Shown piece after piece: positions 25,769-34,370 of a DNA stretch of 64,000 nt. Source of the stretch: Heyndrickxia sp050281185. Its GTDB lineage: Bacteria; Bacillota; Bacilli; Bacillales; Bacillaceae_C. A program made the position numbers and the translations under genes. The stretch spans positions 91,628 through 155,627 of the forward strand of contig NZ_JBNNWS010000015.1 in assembly GCF_050281185.1 (NCBI RefSeq), read 5' to 3'. Every line of letters begins with the position of its first letter. Position 1 is the first letter of the stretch. The notes under the pieces are model-generated. The model searched no databases and was not told the DNA's origin. It was given only the letters and a program-made list of their open reading frames with translations.

Positions 25769-27164
25769 ACCATATACTTATTATGATTTAACCATTAGTA
25801 TTTGTTCTAAATGCTTAAGAAAAGTAGAAGCGAAGATTATTTTTGAAAACGAGAATGTATATATGGTAAAAACATGCATGAAACATGGAAGAGAAAAGGT
25901 ATTGATTTCTACAGATATCAACTATTACAAATGGTGCCGTGATTTTATTAAACCTTCTGAGATGCCCCATAGATGGAATACGCCAATTAAATACGGATGT
26001 CCTTATGATTGTGGCTTATGTCCTGACCATGAACAACATAGCTGTCTGACATTGCTGGAAATTACAGAAAGATGTAATTTAAAATGCCCCATTTGTTATG
26101 CAGAGTCTTCTCCGCAAAAAGGGACGTTCCGTTCATTAGAACAAATTGAGCTTATGTTAAATGCCATTGTTGATAATGAGAAGGAACCAGATATTATTCA
26201 AATCAGCGGAGGTGAACCAACAATTCATCCTCAGTTTTTTGAAATTTTAGACATGGTAAAGCAGAGCCCTGTAAAACATATTATGGTCAACACAAATGGC
26301 CTAAAAATCGCAAATGATAAAGAATTTGTCAAACGACTAGCAACCTATTTACCTGGATTTGAAATCTATTTGCAATTTGATAGTTTTGAAGGGGAAACAT
26401 TAAAAGAATTGCGTGGTGTAGATCTAACAAAGGTCCGTCAAAAAGCAATTGATCATTTAAATGAATACAATATATCTACCACCCTTGTTGTCACATTGAA
26501 AAAAGGATTGAACGACAATGAGATAGGGAAAATTATCCAATACGGGCTGGAACAAAAATGTGTTCGGGGTGTGACATTCCAACCTATTCAGAGTGCAGGT
26601 AGACTAGAAGATTTTAATCCTGAAACGGATCGGTTAACTTTAAGTGAAGTAAGACAAATGATTATTGACCAATCAGGTGTGTTTGGTGAAAAAGATATGG
26701 TACCAGTTCCTTGTCATCCAGATTCTTTGGCGATGGGTTATGCATTTAAGAAGGATGGTCTAGGTACTCCATTAACCGGTATGATTGATCACAACATTTT
26801 ATTAGAAGGAGAGAGAAATACGATTGTTTTTGAGCAGGATGAAAACATTCGGAATATGATCTTTAATCTCTTTTCGCTAAATCATTCACCAAGTTCGTCT
26901 GCATTGTCATTGAAAGATTTATTATGCTGTCTTCCAAAAGTAAACATTCCAAGTGAAATCGGCTATGATAATGTATTTCGAGTAATTATTATGCAGTTTC
27001 AGGATGCACATAATTTTGATGTTCGCTCTGTGAAAAAATCGTGTGTACACATCGCCCATCCAGATGGTCGGATTATTCCATTTGATACGTATAATTTGTT
27101 TTATAGAGATGAAAAAGAACAAGAGTTAATGAAGATTAGGGAAGAGATATTAGCGGGCAGATAG
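25758..27164 (+). CDS. Radical SAM protein resembling tetraether lipid synthase (MJ0619/Tes type)
   Basis: A 468-residue radical SAM enzyme. The N-terminal ~60 residues have a rubredoxin-like cysteine set (C16xxC19, C40, C60); then comes a CPYDCGLC motif (C81, C85, C88) plus C96; then the radical SAM motif CNLKCPIC (C106, C110, C113) followed by the SAM-binding GGEPTIHP. Two extra cysteine sites ahead of the radical SAM cluster are features of the archaeal MJ0619/Tes family, which joins lipid tails by carbon-carbon bonds. The bacterial relatives' product is not known to me. It overlaps the Lgt-like gene by 11 bp and precedes a small membrane protein gene. Lipid modification is a context-based inference. 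Confidence 0.85.
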   Translation: MPNRPYTYYDLTISICSKCLRKVEAKIIFENENVYMVKTCMKHGREKVLISTDINYYKWCRDFIKPSEMPHRWNTPIKYGCPYDCGLCPDHEQHSCLTLLEITERCNLKCPICYAESSPQKGTFRSLEQIELMLNAIVDNEKEPDIIQISGGEPTIHPQFFEILDMVKQSPVKHIMVNTNGLKIANDKEFVKRLATYLPGFEIYLQFDSFEGETLKELRGVDLTKVRQKAIDHLNEYNISTTLVVTLKKGLNDNEIGKIIQYGLEQKCVRGVTFQPIQSAGRLEDFNPETDRLTLSEVRQMIIDQSGVFGEKDMVPVPCHPDSLAMGYAFKKDGLGTPLTGMIDHNILLEGERNTIVFEQDENIRNMIFNLFSLNHSPSSSALSLKDLLCCLPKVNIPSEIGYDNVFRVIIMQFQDAHNFDVRSVKKSCVHIAHPDGRIIPFDTYNLFYRDEKEQELMKIREEILAGR

Positions 27165-27211
27165 TTCATTTAATAGAAAAATATATTAGTATGAAACGAG
27201 GGATAATATAA

Positions 27212-27505
27212 TTGGATAACCAAGATAAGAGCGAAAAAAAGAACTCAGATGTAAACAATGAAGGTAATATATGGTTGGGGATCGGTATCGGATTTCTACT
27301 CTATTTCATCCCCTCTTTACTTACTTTTCAAGGGTTGGTACAGGTCGCTTTTCTTGCACCCATTTTACACATTATCGCTATCATATATTTTTTTGCAAAA
27401 GATAAGAGGTATACAGGAATCGGACTTCTAATATTCGGTGGTGTTATCCTTTTATTAATTACTGCTTGTTTCGGATTTGTGTTATTCCATTTGATGGGAG
27501 TATAA
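27212..27505 (+). CDS. Small membrane protein downstream of the radical SAM gene
   Basis: A 97-residue protein with a charged asparagine/lysine-rich N-terminus (about 18 residues) and three hydrophobic helices (about residues 21-37, 42-60 and 70-95). I recognise no family. It uses a TTG start with GAGGGAT upstream and lies 47 bp after the radical SAM gene with no terminator between, so it is probably co-transcribed and may belong to the same membrane-related system. Confidence 0.65.
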   Translation: MDNQDKSEKKNSDVNNEGNIWLGIGIGFLLYFIPSLLTFQGLVQVAFLAPILHIIAIIYFFAKDKRYTGIGLLIFGGVILLLITACFGFVLFHLMGV

Positions 27506-27609
27506 ATGAAACTTCAGCTTTTCTACTTAGAGTGAAACTTTTTGCAGGGATCCTCGTCTAAAGTATTGTATCTTAATCTATAACTGAATCCTGCTTGAAA
27601 GGGGATCCC

Positions 27610-28179
27610 ATGAAAAAAAGAATCGTTTTATCAATTCTATGTGTTTTATTACTTCTTGGTGTTGGTTGGGTAAGTTTCACCTTCTATCATATGAAGCATG
27701 TTGCTAAAGAACAGCCACCGAAAAATATACCTTATCTAGTAATTCTGGGGGCAAAAGTAAATGGAGAGAAAATGTCAAAAGCGTTTTTTGAACGGGCTAA
27801 AGTAGGTTTACAATATTTAAATCAAAATGAAAATACGAAGGTTATTGTAACTGGCGGACAAGGTCCAGATGAAGATATTACCGAGGCTGAGGCTGCTAAA
27901 CGTTATTTAATTGAAAATGGTATTGCGGAAAAACGCATTTTTTTAGAAGAAAAATCTGTTAATACATACGAAAATATTAAATTTGCTAAAAAGCTATATT
28001 CAATAAATGAAGCAGTATTCGTAAGTAATGATTTTCACCTTTATCGTGCGATACAATTAGCAAAAGCTCAAGACATAAAAGCATATCCTCTTGCAGCTGA
28101 AACTCCTAAAGTCGTTAAACCCAAATTATTTGCCAGGGAATTTTTGGCGATATTAAAATGGGTGATCACAGGGAAATAA
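27610..28179 (+). CDS. YdcF/SanA-like (DUF218) protein
   Basis: An N-terminal membrane anchor (about residues 5-23) is followed by a DUF218 domain of ~150 residues with LVILGAKVNG, IVTGGQGPDED, EAEAAKRYLIENGI, LEEKSVNTYEN and VSNDFHLYRA, all family hallmarks. Members bind nucleotides or envelope precursors and are linked to cell-wall integrity; the biochemical role is unsettled. The domain should face outside. The ATG at 27610 has AAAGGGGAT upstream and is preferred over the TTG at 27595. Confidence 0.85.
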   Translation: MKKRIVLSILCVLLLLGVGWVSFTFYHMKHVAKEQPPKNIPYLVILGAKVNGEKMSKAFFERAKVGLQYLNQNENTKVIVTGGQGPDEDITEAEAAKRYLIENGIAEKRIFLEEKSVNTYENIKFAKKLYSINEAVFVSNDFHLYRAIQLAKAQDIKAYPLAAETPKVVKPKLFAREFLAILKWVITGK

Positions 28180-28180
28180 A

Positions 28181-28318
28181 GTGCCTGACACCTTCCGTGG
28201 ACATTTGATGTTTTTTTCCATCCCAGACGGACACTTGTGGAAAATGATGTAAATAAAAAGCTAGTGTCCATGTGGGGTGGAAAAATATCTTGTTTGTCCA
28301 TGGAAGGTGCCTGACACC
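28181..28318. repeat. Nested palindrome with GTGCCTGACACC ends (REP/BIME-like)
   Basis: A 138-bp element lying between two convergent genes. GTGCCTGACACC occurs at both ends in direct orientation and is itself palindromic. Inside, ACCTTCC-TGGACA pairs with TGTCCATGGAAGGT and a second tier, TTTTTCCA...GGACACT, pairs with AGTGTCC...TGGAAAAA, so the transcript would fold into one long hairpin. This is the style of REP-type elements moved by IS200-like tyrosine transposases. No transposase is near. Confidence 0.8.
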
Positions 28319-28349
28319 ATCCAAAAAAACGGAAGAGGACAGGCATTTT

Positions 28350-30020
28350 TCAAAATCTACCCGAACGAAAAATCGAGTAGATAAGCCAAACAAACATAAG
28401 AATCGCAATACCAATACCGAATCCAACAGTGGGGAAGTGAAATAAAAAGCGGTTACTAAACGTCTGCCCGATAATTAACCCTGCAATAATAATGCTAAAG
28501 GCAAGTAGCGTAATGCTAAATGATATACGGTTCCCTACACGATCAAGCTTTAAAAGTAATTTATCAATTTGCGGGAGTTCCATTTCAAAACGAACTTGCC
28601 CTTTGTTGACTTTGATCAATGTTTTTCTTAGTAACTTGGGCAAACGGAACGTGATATTCGTAAAGTCTATTAACTCATCCCAGGCTTTTGAAAGTGCATG
28701 TAAGGGATGAATACGATCAAACAGCAGTTTTTGACCAAAAGGTTCTGCTAGATGAATTAAACTTAATTCCGAATCGAGATTTTTTACAATGCCTTCAATT
28801 GTAATTAGTGCTTTTCCAAGCATTGTGTAGTCTTTTGGGATAATAATTCGGTGTTTTTGTGTTGTATTGAATAAGTCTGTGATTGCTTCACCGATATTTA
28901 TCTTACTTAAAGGAATGTTGTAATATTTATCACGTAAATTATCTAGATCCAGCCTTAGCCTATCTTCATTAATTTCTACTGAAGTTATAGCCATTCGACT
29001 AACTGTACGGATTAGAATATCCGTGTCTTTCTTCATTAAACCAATAATGAGTGAAGCGAAATTTTTCTTCATATCCGGACTTAAAATACCAATCTGACCA
29101 AAATCGATATAAACTATTTTGTTACCAGGCAAGAAGAGAAGGTTTCCTGGGTGAGGGTCACCATGGTAGACCCCGGAAATTAACACTTGATTGAGAAAAG
29201 AGTGCACAAGTCGTTCAGCCAATACTTTATTATTGAATTCATTGGTTGTTTCTGAATTGAGATAGGCATATTTTGTTCCTTCGAAATATTTAGTAGTCAA
29301 CACCTTTTTTGTTGAATATTCCCAGAATACTTCCGGAATAAGAATATTGTCGTCTTCTTCAAACTGCCTACTAATCTTTTCGGCATTTCGTCCCTCTTGA
29401 GTATAATCCATTTCACTTTTAATCGCTTGGGCCAGCTCATCAACTATATCCCTTATTTGATAATGTTTTGCCCAATCATAGCGAATTTCGATCAGGCGGG
29501 TGATATCTCGTAATATTTCAATGTCGCTATCGATTTGTGATTCAATATTTGGACGACGAACTTTGACGGCTACCGTTTCTCCAGTTTTTAAAATGGCCTT
29601 ATGTACTTGCCCAATCGATGCAGTTGCAAGACTGTCATCGTCAAAGTGCTGGAAGATATCCTCACAACTGGCACCGAGCTCCTCATAAATGGTTTGTTTG
29701 ATGATAGATGTATCATACGGTGTGACATTATCCTGAAGTTTTTCAAGTTCCAATATTAGCTGTTCAGGGAGCAAATCCCTTCTTATGCTTAATAATTGTC
29801 CAAGTTTAATAAAGGTAGGTCCGAGCTCCTCCATAACCAATCGCAGCCGACTGCCGAGTGGTTTTGGTTCTTCTGATTGCAAATCGGCTGCCATTCTTTT
29901 CGGAAGCGAAAGCAAGTGCAATAATCCTACTTCCTTTACGATATATCCGAAACCATGTTTAACAAGAACGGTAACAATTTCCCTATATCTGTTAATATGC
30001 TGCATTCGCTTCATAAACAT
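28350..30020 (-). CDS. UbiB/AarF/ABC1 family atypical kinase
   Basis: A 556-residue member of the ABC1/UbiB family of protein-kinase-like ATPases, which support isoprenoid-quinone metabolism or lipid handling at membranes. The family KxGQ motif is FIKLGQLLSIRRDLLP (about residue 72), the alanine-rich loop is ATASIGQVHKA, the lysine lies in VAVKVRRP, and the catalytic/metal sites are HGDPHPGNLL and YIDFGQIG. Two hydrophobic helices at the C-terminus (about 500-550) anchor it in the membrane. The ATG at 30020 has TAGGTGAT upstream. It lies 19 bp downstream of the phasin-like gene, so the two form an operon. Confidence 0.93.
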   Translation of the reverse strand: MFMKRMQHINRYREIVTVLVKHGFGYIVKEVGLLHLLSLPKRMAADLQSEEPKPLGSRLRLVMEELGPTFIKLGQLLSIRRDLLPEQLILELEKLQDNVTPYDTSIIKQTIYEELGASCEDIFQHFDDDSLATASIGQVHKAILKTGETVAVKVRRPNIESQIDSDIEILRDITRLIEIRYDWAKHYQIRDIVDELAQAIKSEMDYTQEGRNAEKISRQFEEDDNILIPEVFWEYSTKKVLTTKYFEGTKYAYLNSETTNEFNNKVLAERLVHSFLNQVLISGVYHGDPHPGNLLFLPGNKIVYIDFGQIGILSPDMKKNFASLIIGLMKKDTDILIRTVSRMAITSVEINEDRLRLDLDNLRDKYYNIPLSKINIGEAITDLFNTTQKHRIIIPKDYTMLGKALITIEGIVKNLDSELSLIHLAEPFGQKLLFDRIHPLHALSKAWDELIDFTNITFRLPKLLRKTLIKVNKGQVRFEMELPQIDKLLLKLDRVGNRISFSITLLAFSIIIAGLIIGQTFSNRFLFHFPTVGFGIGIAILMFVWLIYSIFRSGRF

Positions 30021-30039
30021 CTAAGATCACCTAATTTGT

Positions 30040-30360
30040 TCACTCTTGATTCGCATTTTTTAATAAAGCATCTAATTTTTCCTCTAGCCTGTTCAATTGT
30101 TGTTTCGTATCTTCGAATTCTTCAACGGTGACAAAGCCTAGCTGTTTAAATGATTCAGAAACTCCTTGCTGAAATTGCTTACTCCATTCTTCTTGCTTTT
30201 CTTTTCCTTTTTCTCCTAGCTCCACTAGTAATTTTTTTGCTTCTTCTGGAGCCAGGTCACCGTTAGTAACAAAATCTCTCACGTATTTTTCCGCCTTTTC
30301 TTTACTTGCAAGTGCAGCACCTAATCCAAGATAAAATCCCTTTTTGATTAATTCGTTCAT
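30040..30360 (-). CDS. Phasin-like small coiled-coil protein
   Basis: A 106-residue, almost wholly helical, charged protein: a short amphipathic start (LIKKGFYLGLGAALASKEK), then a long heptad-rich region ending in a coiled coil (residues ~75-102). This matches the polyhydroxyalkanoate-regulator/phasin-like proteins found just ahead of UbiB genes in Bacilli. The role there is unknown. The start at ATG 30360 has AAAGGG 8 nt upstream; a GTG three codons earlier is too close to any ribosome binding site. Confidence 0.75.
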   Translation of the reverse strand: MNELIKKGFYLGLGAALASKEKAEKYVRDFVTNGDLAPEEAKKLLVELGEKGKEKQEEWSKQFQQGVSESFKQLGFVTVEEFEDTKQQLNRLEEKLDALLKNANQE

Positions 30361-30460
30361 TTTTTTCACCCTTTCTTTTTAATGATTTAATTATGTCCAT
30401 TTAAATACAAAATGGTTATAAAATCAATTTATTATTGTCTGAAAATAAAAATACTTCCCC

Positions 30461-30489
30461 TTTACTAAATTTTAAATATTTTATATAAT
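30461..30489 (+). promoter_or_regulatory. Putative promoter of the ABC-F leader
   Basis: TTTACT, a 17-bp spacer and TATAAT. The start of transcription would be near 30496, about 20 nt ahead of the leader peptide's ribosome binding site and 457 nt ahead of the ABC-F coding region. Confidence 0.6.
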
Positions 30490-30526
30490 AAAAGGGTATA
30501 TTAATTAAGATTAATGAAGGAGGGGT

Positions 30527-30637
30527 AAAGGTCAGATGAGTATGTCCGTTGTTTTTCAAATGGTTTTAGCTTAAGACGGGATAAGTATGCCCATTTTTAG
30601 CCAAACCAATCGTAAAACAACGGACAATCAGACCTTT
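30527..30637 (+). promoter_or_regulatory. Long-range hairpin of the ABC-F leader
   Basis: AAAGGTC at 30527-30533 pairs with GACCTTT at 30631-30637, and TGTCCGTTGTTTT (30543-30555) pairs with AAAACAACGGACA (30615-30627). The left arm includes the beginning of the leader peptide frame, so a translating ribosome must open it. Confidence 0.75.
30536..30574 (+). CDS. Leader peptide of the ABC-F gene
   Basis: A 12-residue frame, MSMSVVFQMVLA, with AAGGAGGGG 10 nt ahead of its ATG. It lies between the promoter and a terminator in front of the ABC-F gene. Short translated leaders of this kind sense ribosome-targeting antibiotics: stalling on the peptide alters RNA folding and lets transcription pass the terminator. 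No independent function is expected for the peptide. Confidence 0.65.
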   Translation: MSMSVVFQMVLA

Positions 30638-30686
30638 ATACTCTATAAATATTCGTGTTTTTTGGAATGTTTCCTTAAAGCATGTG

Positions 30687-30719
30687 AAAGGTAGGGGCTG
30701 TATTTCCCTACCTTTTTTA
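30687..30719 (+). terminator. Attenuator terminator in the ABC-F leader
   Basis: The perfect stem AAAGGTAGGG/CCCTACCTTT is followed by TTTAT. It lies 234 nt before the ABC-F start and behind no other plus-strand gene than the leader peptide. Its left arm AAAGGT can also pair with the ACCTTT at 30632-30637, giving an antiterminator alternative. Confidence 0.8.
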
Positions 30720-30952
30720 TATGGATCTGTTAATTGATTTTGTAGTTTTTTAAATGCCTGCATGGGAATTGTCAACAGGTATCACATTTGAATTAAACAG
30801 CAGGTAAGATTTCGACAATATACCTTAACAGAGTCCAGTGTATAAAAAAGTCAAATTTCAATATTGAAAAGTTTTTTCTTAATATTGTATAAACTGTCCT
30901 CCTTGTTTTGCGATTGGTTCTATTAATCAGAACTTTTGGAGGGATAATAATT

Positions 30953-32503
30953 ATGAGTATTGTACAATCAGAAAATTTAACTCACTATTTTGGAGATAAA
31001 TTAATTTTTAAAGAAATTAATTTTCGTTTATTAAATATGGAGAGGGTAGGTTTAGTCGGGCCAAACGGAGCTGGCAAAACTACTCTTTTGCAGATTTTAT
31101 CAGGGAGATTACTTCCAGATAGCGGTACGATTAGCTGGCATCCAAATGTACAGATTGGGTTTTTAGAACAGCATATCGAATTGGTGGAAGGAGTTACCAT
31201 ATTAGATTATTTGAAAAGTGCATTTCAACATTTATATGACTTAGAAAATGAGATGATTCGCTTAACTGAAGCAATGTCAACAAGCAATTCTGATGAATTA
31301 CAAAAATTATTAAATAGGTATTCACAAATACAAGATCAGTTAGATATTAATGATTTTTATTCCATTGAGTCGAAAATTGAGGATATTGCTTTTGGATTAG
31401 GGATTCATGCTCTCGGAATGGAAAGGGATGTTTCAGAGTTAAGTGGTGGTCAGAGTACTAAATTGCTGCTGGCTAAGCTTTTGTTGAGCGAGCCGGATGT
31501 TTTACTGTTAGATGAACCAACTAACTATTTAGATTATAATCATATTTTATGGTTGAAGGAGTACTTAATTAATTACAAAAACTCCTTTATCTTAATATCG
31601 CATGATACAGAGTTTTTGAATGATGTAGTAAATATCATTTATCATTTAGAGCATAAGCAATTAACAAGGTATATTGGGAATTACAAACGATTTATGGAAG
31701 CATATGAGTTACGAAAACATCAAGTACAAATTGCATACAGTAGACAACAAGAAGAAATTCAAAAGCTTGAATCATATATCCAGAAAAACAAGGCACGTGT
31801 TTCAACTTCTAAACAAGCGAAATCACGTGAAAAAAAGTTATTAAAAATGGATCGAATTACTCAGCCTGATCAAACTCCGTTTCCAAGATATTCTTTTAAA
31901 GTATCTGAACGACCCACAAGTGTAATTGTTGAAACGAAAGCTATAGAAGTCGGTTATAATTCACCTTTACTACCATCCATTAGCTTTCGACTTAAACGAG
32001 GTGAGAAGGCTGCAATTATTGGCCATAACGGGATAGGTAAGTCTACTTTACTTAAAACGATTATCGGGGAGATCGCACCTCTTAGTGGAACAGTGGCATT
32101 CGGACAAAAGGTAAAGCCTGCATATTTTGCCCAAGAATGGAACACAGCTTTAACATTAACACCATTGGAATATATATGGTCCATGAATGCAAAAATGTCT
32201 CAAAAGGAAATTCGGCAAGCTCTAGCTAGATCGGGTCTAAAAAAGGATCATATTTTTCAGCCGTTAAATTCTTTAAGTGGGGGAGAACAAACGAAAGTAC
32301 GACTGTGCCAACTTATGTTAGAGGAAAGTAACTGGCTCATCCTTGATGAACCTACTAATCATTTAGATGTTCAAGCAAAAGAGGTACTATCAAATGCACT
32401 TCAACAATATGAAGGCAGTATCCTGCTTGTTTCTCATGAACCAGACTTTTATAAGGATTGGTGTACACATATTTGGAATTTGGAAGAATGGATGAAGGAA
32501 TAA
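30953..32503 (+). CDS. ABC-F family ATPase, YfmM-like
   Basis: A 516-residue soluble protein with two ABC domains and no membrane part, the hallmark of ABC-F proteins that act on the ribosome (EF4-like rescue or antibiotic protection). Domain 1: Walker A GPNGAGKTT, signature ELSGGQSTK, Walker B LLLDEPTNYLD. The linker (about residues 235-300) is charged and helical, with ARVSTSKQAKSREKKL. Domain 2: GHNGIGKST, LSGGEQTKVRL, LILDEPTNHLD. Its sequence and length follow B. subtilis YfmM. The start at ATG 30953 has TGGAGGG 9 nt upstream; the longer frame to 30908 has none. The long leader with a peptide and terminator implies antibiotic-inducible expression. Confidence 0.93.
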   Translation: MSIVQSENLTHYFGDKLIFKEINFRLLNMERVGLVGPNGAGKTTLLQILSGRLLPDSGTISWHPNVQIGFLEQHIELVEGVTILDYLKSAFQHLYDLENEMIRLTEAMSTSNSDELQKLLNRYSQIQDQLDINDFYSIESKIEDIAFGLGIHALGMERDVSELSGGQSTKLLLAKLLLSEPDVLLLDEPTNYLDYNHILWLKEYLINYKNSFILISHDTEFLNDVVNIIYHLEHKQLTRYIGNYKRFMEAYELRKHQVQIAYSRQQEEIQKLESYIQKNKARVSTSKQAKSREKKLLKMDRITQPDQTPFPRYSFKVSERPTSVIVETKAIEVGYNSPLLPSISFRLKRGEKAAIIGHNGIGKSTLLKTIIGEIAPLSGTVAFGQKVKPAYFAQEWNTALTLTPLEYIWSMNAKMSQKEIRQALARSGLKKDHIFQPLNSLSGGEQTKVRLCQLMLEESNWLILDEPTNHLDVQAKEVLSNALQQYEGSILLVSHEPDFYKDWCTHIWNLEEWMKE

Positions 32504-32513
32504 TATGAATAAT

Positions 32514-32562
32514 AAAAAAGCACCAGAATTATAGTACTTATAATAATTCTGGTGCTTTTTTT
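32514..32562 (+). terminator. Terminator of the ABC-F gene
   Basis: The stem AAAAAAGCACCAGAATTAT/ATAATTCTGGTGCTTTTTT follows the stop by about 10 bp and ends in seven T. Confidence 0.93.
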
Positions 32563-32714
32563 CTATACATTTTTGAACCAATTTAGTGTTCGAAAAAAAT
32601 TTATTATAGTTCCTCTTTTGATAGAAAACCGTAAAAAATGCGAAGATTGATAAACCAAGCCGCACAATGGGAAACAGATTATTGAAATCAATATTTCTTA
32701 AATATTTTCTGATA

Positions 32715-33584
32715 TTATTTTTTACTCTTAAATTCATAAAATAGTTGTAGTGATAGATGAGGATTTTGTCCTTGAATGTAAACATCTGTAATTAGAAAAT
32801 CTTTAGGAACCTCAAACTCGGCAGTATTGTAAAAATAAAGCCCGACAACTTCATCCAGTATATTTGATTGTTTCCAGCTCACATTATAAATAGTGGAAGT
32901 CCCAGTTTCTCCCTCATTAAATAAATTAAATTCATCAGAATTTCCTTGAGCTGTTGAATTAGGGGATTCAATATCCATTCCAGTATTTATTTTATTTGTA
33001 TTAAAAAGAGACGAAGTCCACCAGACTTGTTTTGCGTTTTGACTTATGATATTGTATTCATTTCTTAGCTGCAATTCTATCTGCATCGGTTTTAAATCAG
33101 AAGGAATAAAATCAAATTGATGCTCGGAAACAACTAAAAATTTCCTTTCTCCTTCGTACACTAAATGCAAGTAAACACGGCCTAATGTCGTTTTTCGTGG
33201 TAGTGTTGAACTTGAGTATTGTTTTAATAATTTTTGATAATTCGCTTTTGATAAGTACTTTAAATCATTTTTAGAAATTTTCATGTAAATGGTTATACTA
33301 TCGACAATTTTTCCGTTTATTTGTTCATATTGCTGAATTTCGTCTTTTGACATATTGTAAATAGAAATATCTTGGAATCCTAACTTTTTTAATTTGTTAA
33401 ATGTATTCTTGTTAGGTTGAGATACATGCAAATTTTCCTTTATTTGAAAATTGTCGGGATTGGTTATAATCGTAGCTTGAGTTGTTTGTTTAAAGTAAAC
33501 AAATCCAATGTATAACATAAATACCCCAGTGATAATCGAATAAAGTAGTAACAATCGATTTTTATTTTTCAAACTCTTCACCAC
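32715..33584 (-). CDS. Membrane-anchored extracytoplasmic protein of unknown function
   Basis: A 289-residue protein with one N-terminal hydrophobic helix (about residues 11-31) and a long outside portion rich in strands, asparagine and serine. No lipobox and no family that I recognise. A low-complexity loop (about residues 205-235, with NSTAQGNSDEFNLFNEGETG) splits the outer part. The start is a GTG at 33584, with a TTG at 33572 as an alternative having GGTG at a better distance. It is divergent from the membrane protein gene at 33656 across 71 bp, so the two may share control. Confidence 0.65.
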   Translation of the reverse strand: MVKSLKNKNRLLLLYSIITGVFMLYIGFVYFKQTTQATIITNPDNFQIKENLHVSQPNKNTFNKLKKLGFQDISIYNMSKDEIQQYEQINGKIVDSITIYMKISKNDLKYLSKANYQKLLKQYSSSTLPRKTTLGRVYLHLVYEGERKFLVVSEHQFDFIPSDLKPMQIELQLRNEYNIISQNAKQVWWTSSLFNTNKINTGMDIESPNSTAQGNSDEFNLFNEGETGTSTIYNVSWKQSNILDEVVGLYFYNTAEFEVPKDFLITDVYIQGQNPHLSLQLFYEFKSKK

Positions 33585-33655
33585 TTTCTAACTCTTTAAT
33601 AGTATAATAATACCAATATTGTAAAGAAAATTCGATACTTTTTAGGGGGAAGTAT

Positions 33656-34261
33656 ATGGGATTTAGAACGATGCTGGTCGGTTTTATTTTTATATTGTTT
33701 AATATTAATCTTGGAAATATTAATATTTTACCTGATGTAATAGGGTATGGCCTATTATTTCTGGGATCAATTACATTAAGAAGAAAGTTTGATAATGAAT
33801 TCTTTTCTAGAGTCAAGTCAGCGAGCCTGATTTTAATTATTCTATCTAGTTTAGATCTCCTGAAAAAACATACAGAGGTATTATATGTTCTTAATAATTC
33901 TCAGACTATAGAGGGAAAGGTTTTTTCTTTTCTCTTTTATCTCACGATTGTATCTTTGTTCTTATACTGTGTATATAACTTATGTAGAGGCATTGAAAAA
34001 GAGGCAAATCTTATTGAATCAAAGGGGTTAGCTTCTAAATCAAGAAAGGTCTTTAAAATTTTTGCTATTTATCAATTGGCTTTTTTTCTTTTTCTCGGAA
34101 TCGGTACCATTGGCGGATCTCAGGAATTCCATTTTAGTGGTCAGGCTGCATTATTTATTTTTATTGTTGTAGCTATTATTTTGATTTACGTTTTTGTTCA
34201 AATGTTTTCATTATTAAATCAGGCAGAAAAAACATTTATAGCAAGTTATAATGAAAAATAG
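33656..34261 (+). CDS. Five-helix membrane protein of unknown function
   Basis: A 201-residue integral membrane protein with about five hydrophobic helices (starting near residues 5, 50, 85, 130 and 160). The first part contains NINILPDVIGYGLLFLGS, a pattern shared with uncharacterised Bacillus membrane proteins. The loop around residues 105-130 is charged and probably cytoplasmic. The start has AGGGGGAAG upstream. No substrate or partner is evident other than the divergent anchored protein. Confidence 0.65.
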   Translation: MGFRTMLVGFIFILFNINLGNINILPDVIGYGLLFLGSITLRRKFDNEFFSRVKSASLILIILSSLDLLKKHTEVLYVLNNSQTIEGKVFSFLFYLTIVSLFLYCVYNLCRGIEKEANLIESKGLASKSRKVFKIFAIYQLAFFLFLGIGTIGGSQEFHFSGQAALFIFIVVAIILIYVFVQMFSLLNQAEKTFIASYNEK

Positions 34262-34370
34262 ATTCATATTAATTACTTGTAGTTGTATCAAACGAAACCA
34301 AATTTTAAAAATACCCCTTGATTCGCAATTTGAAAAATGCTAATATAATCAAAATATTTCTTTTATAAGT

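Noticed and set aside
27595..27612. Palindromic GGGATCC pair ahead of the YdcF-like gene as a regulatory site
   Set aside because: Too short and likely chance; GGGGATCCC also overlaps the ribosome binding site.
30566..30775. 69-codon minus-strand open frame upstream of the ABC-F gene
   Set aside because: It lies opposite the ABC-F leader, has no ribosome binding site and exists because the leader's paired segments are read in reverse.
34318..34349. Promoter for the ileS T-box (TTGATT ... TATAAT)
   Set aside because: The spacer is 20 bp to TATAAT; a 17-bp alternative -10 (TAATAT) is poor. A promoter must be near, but I could not choose.
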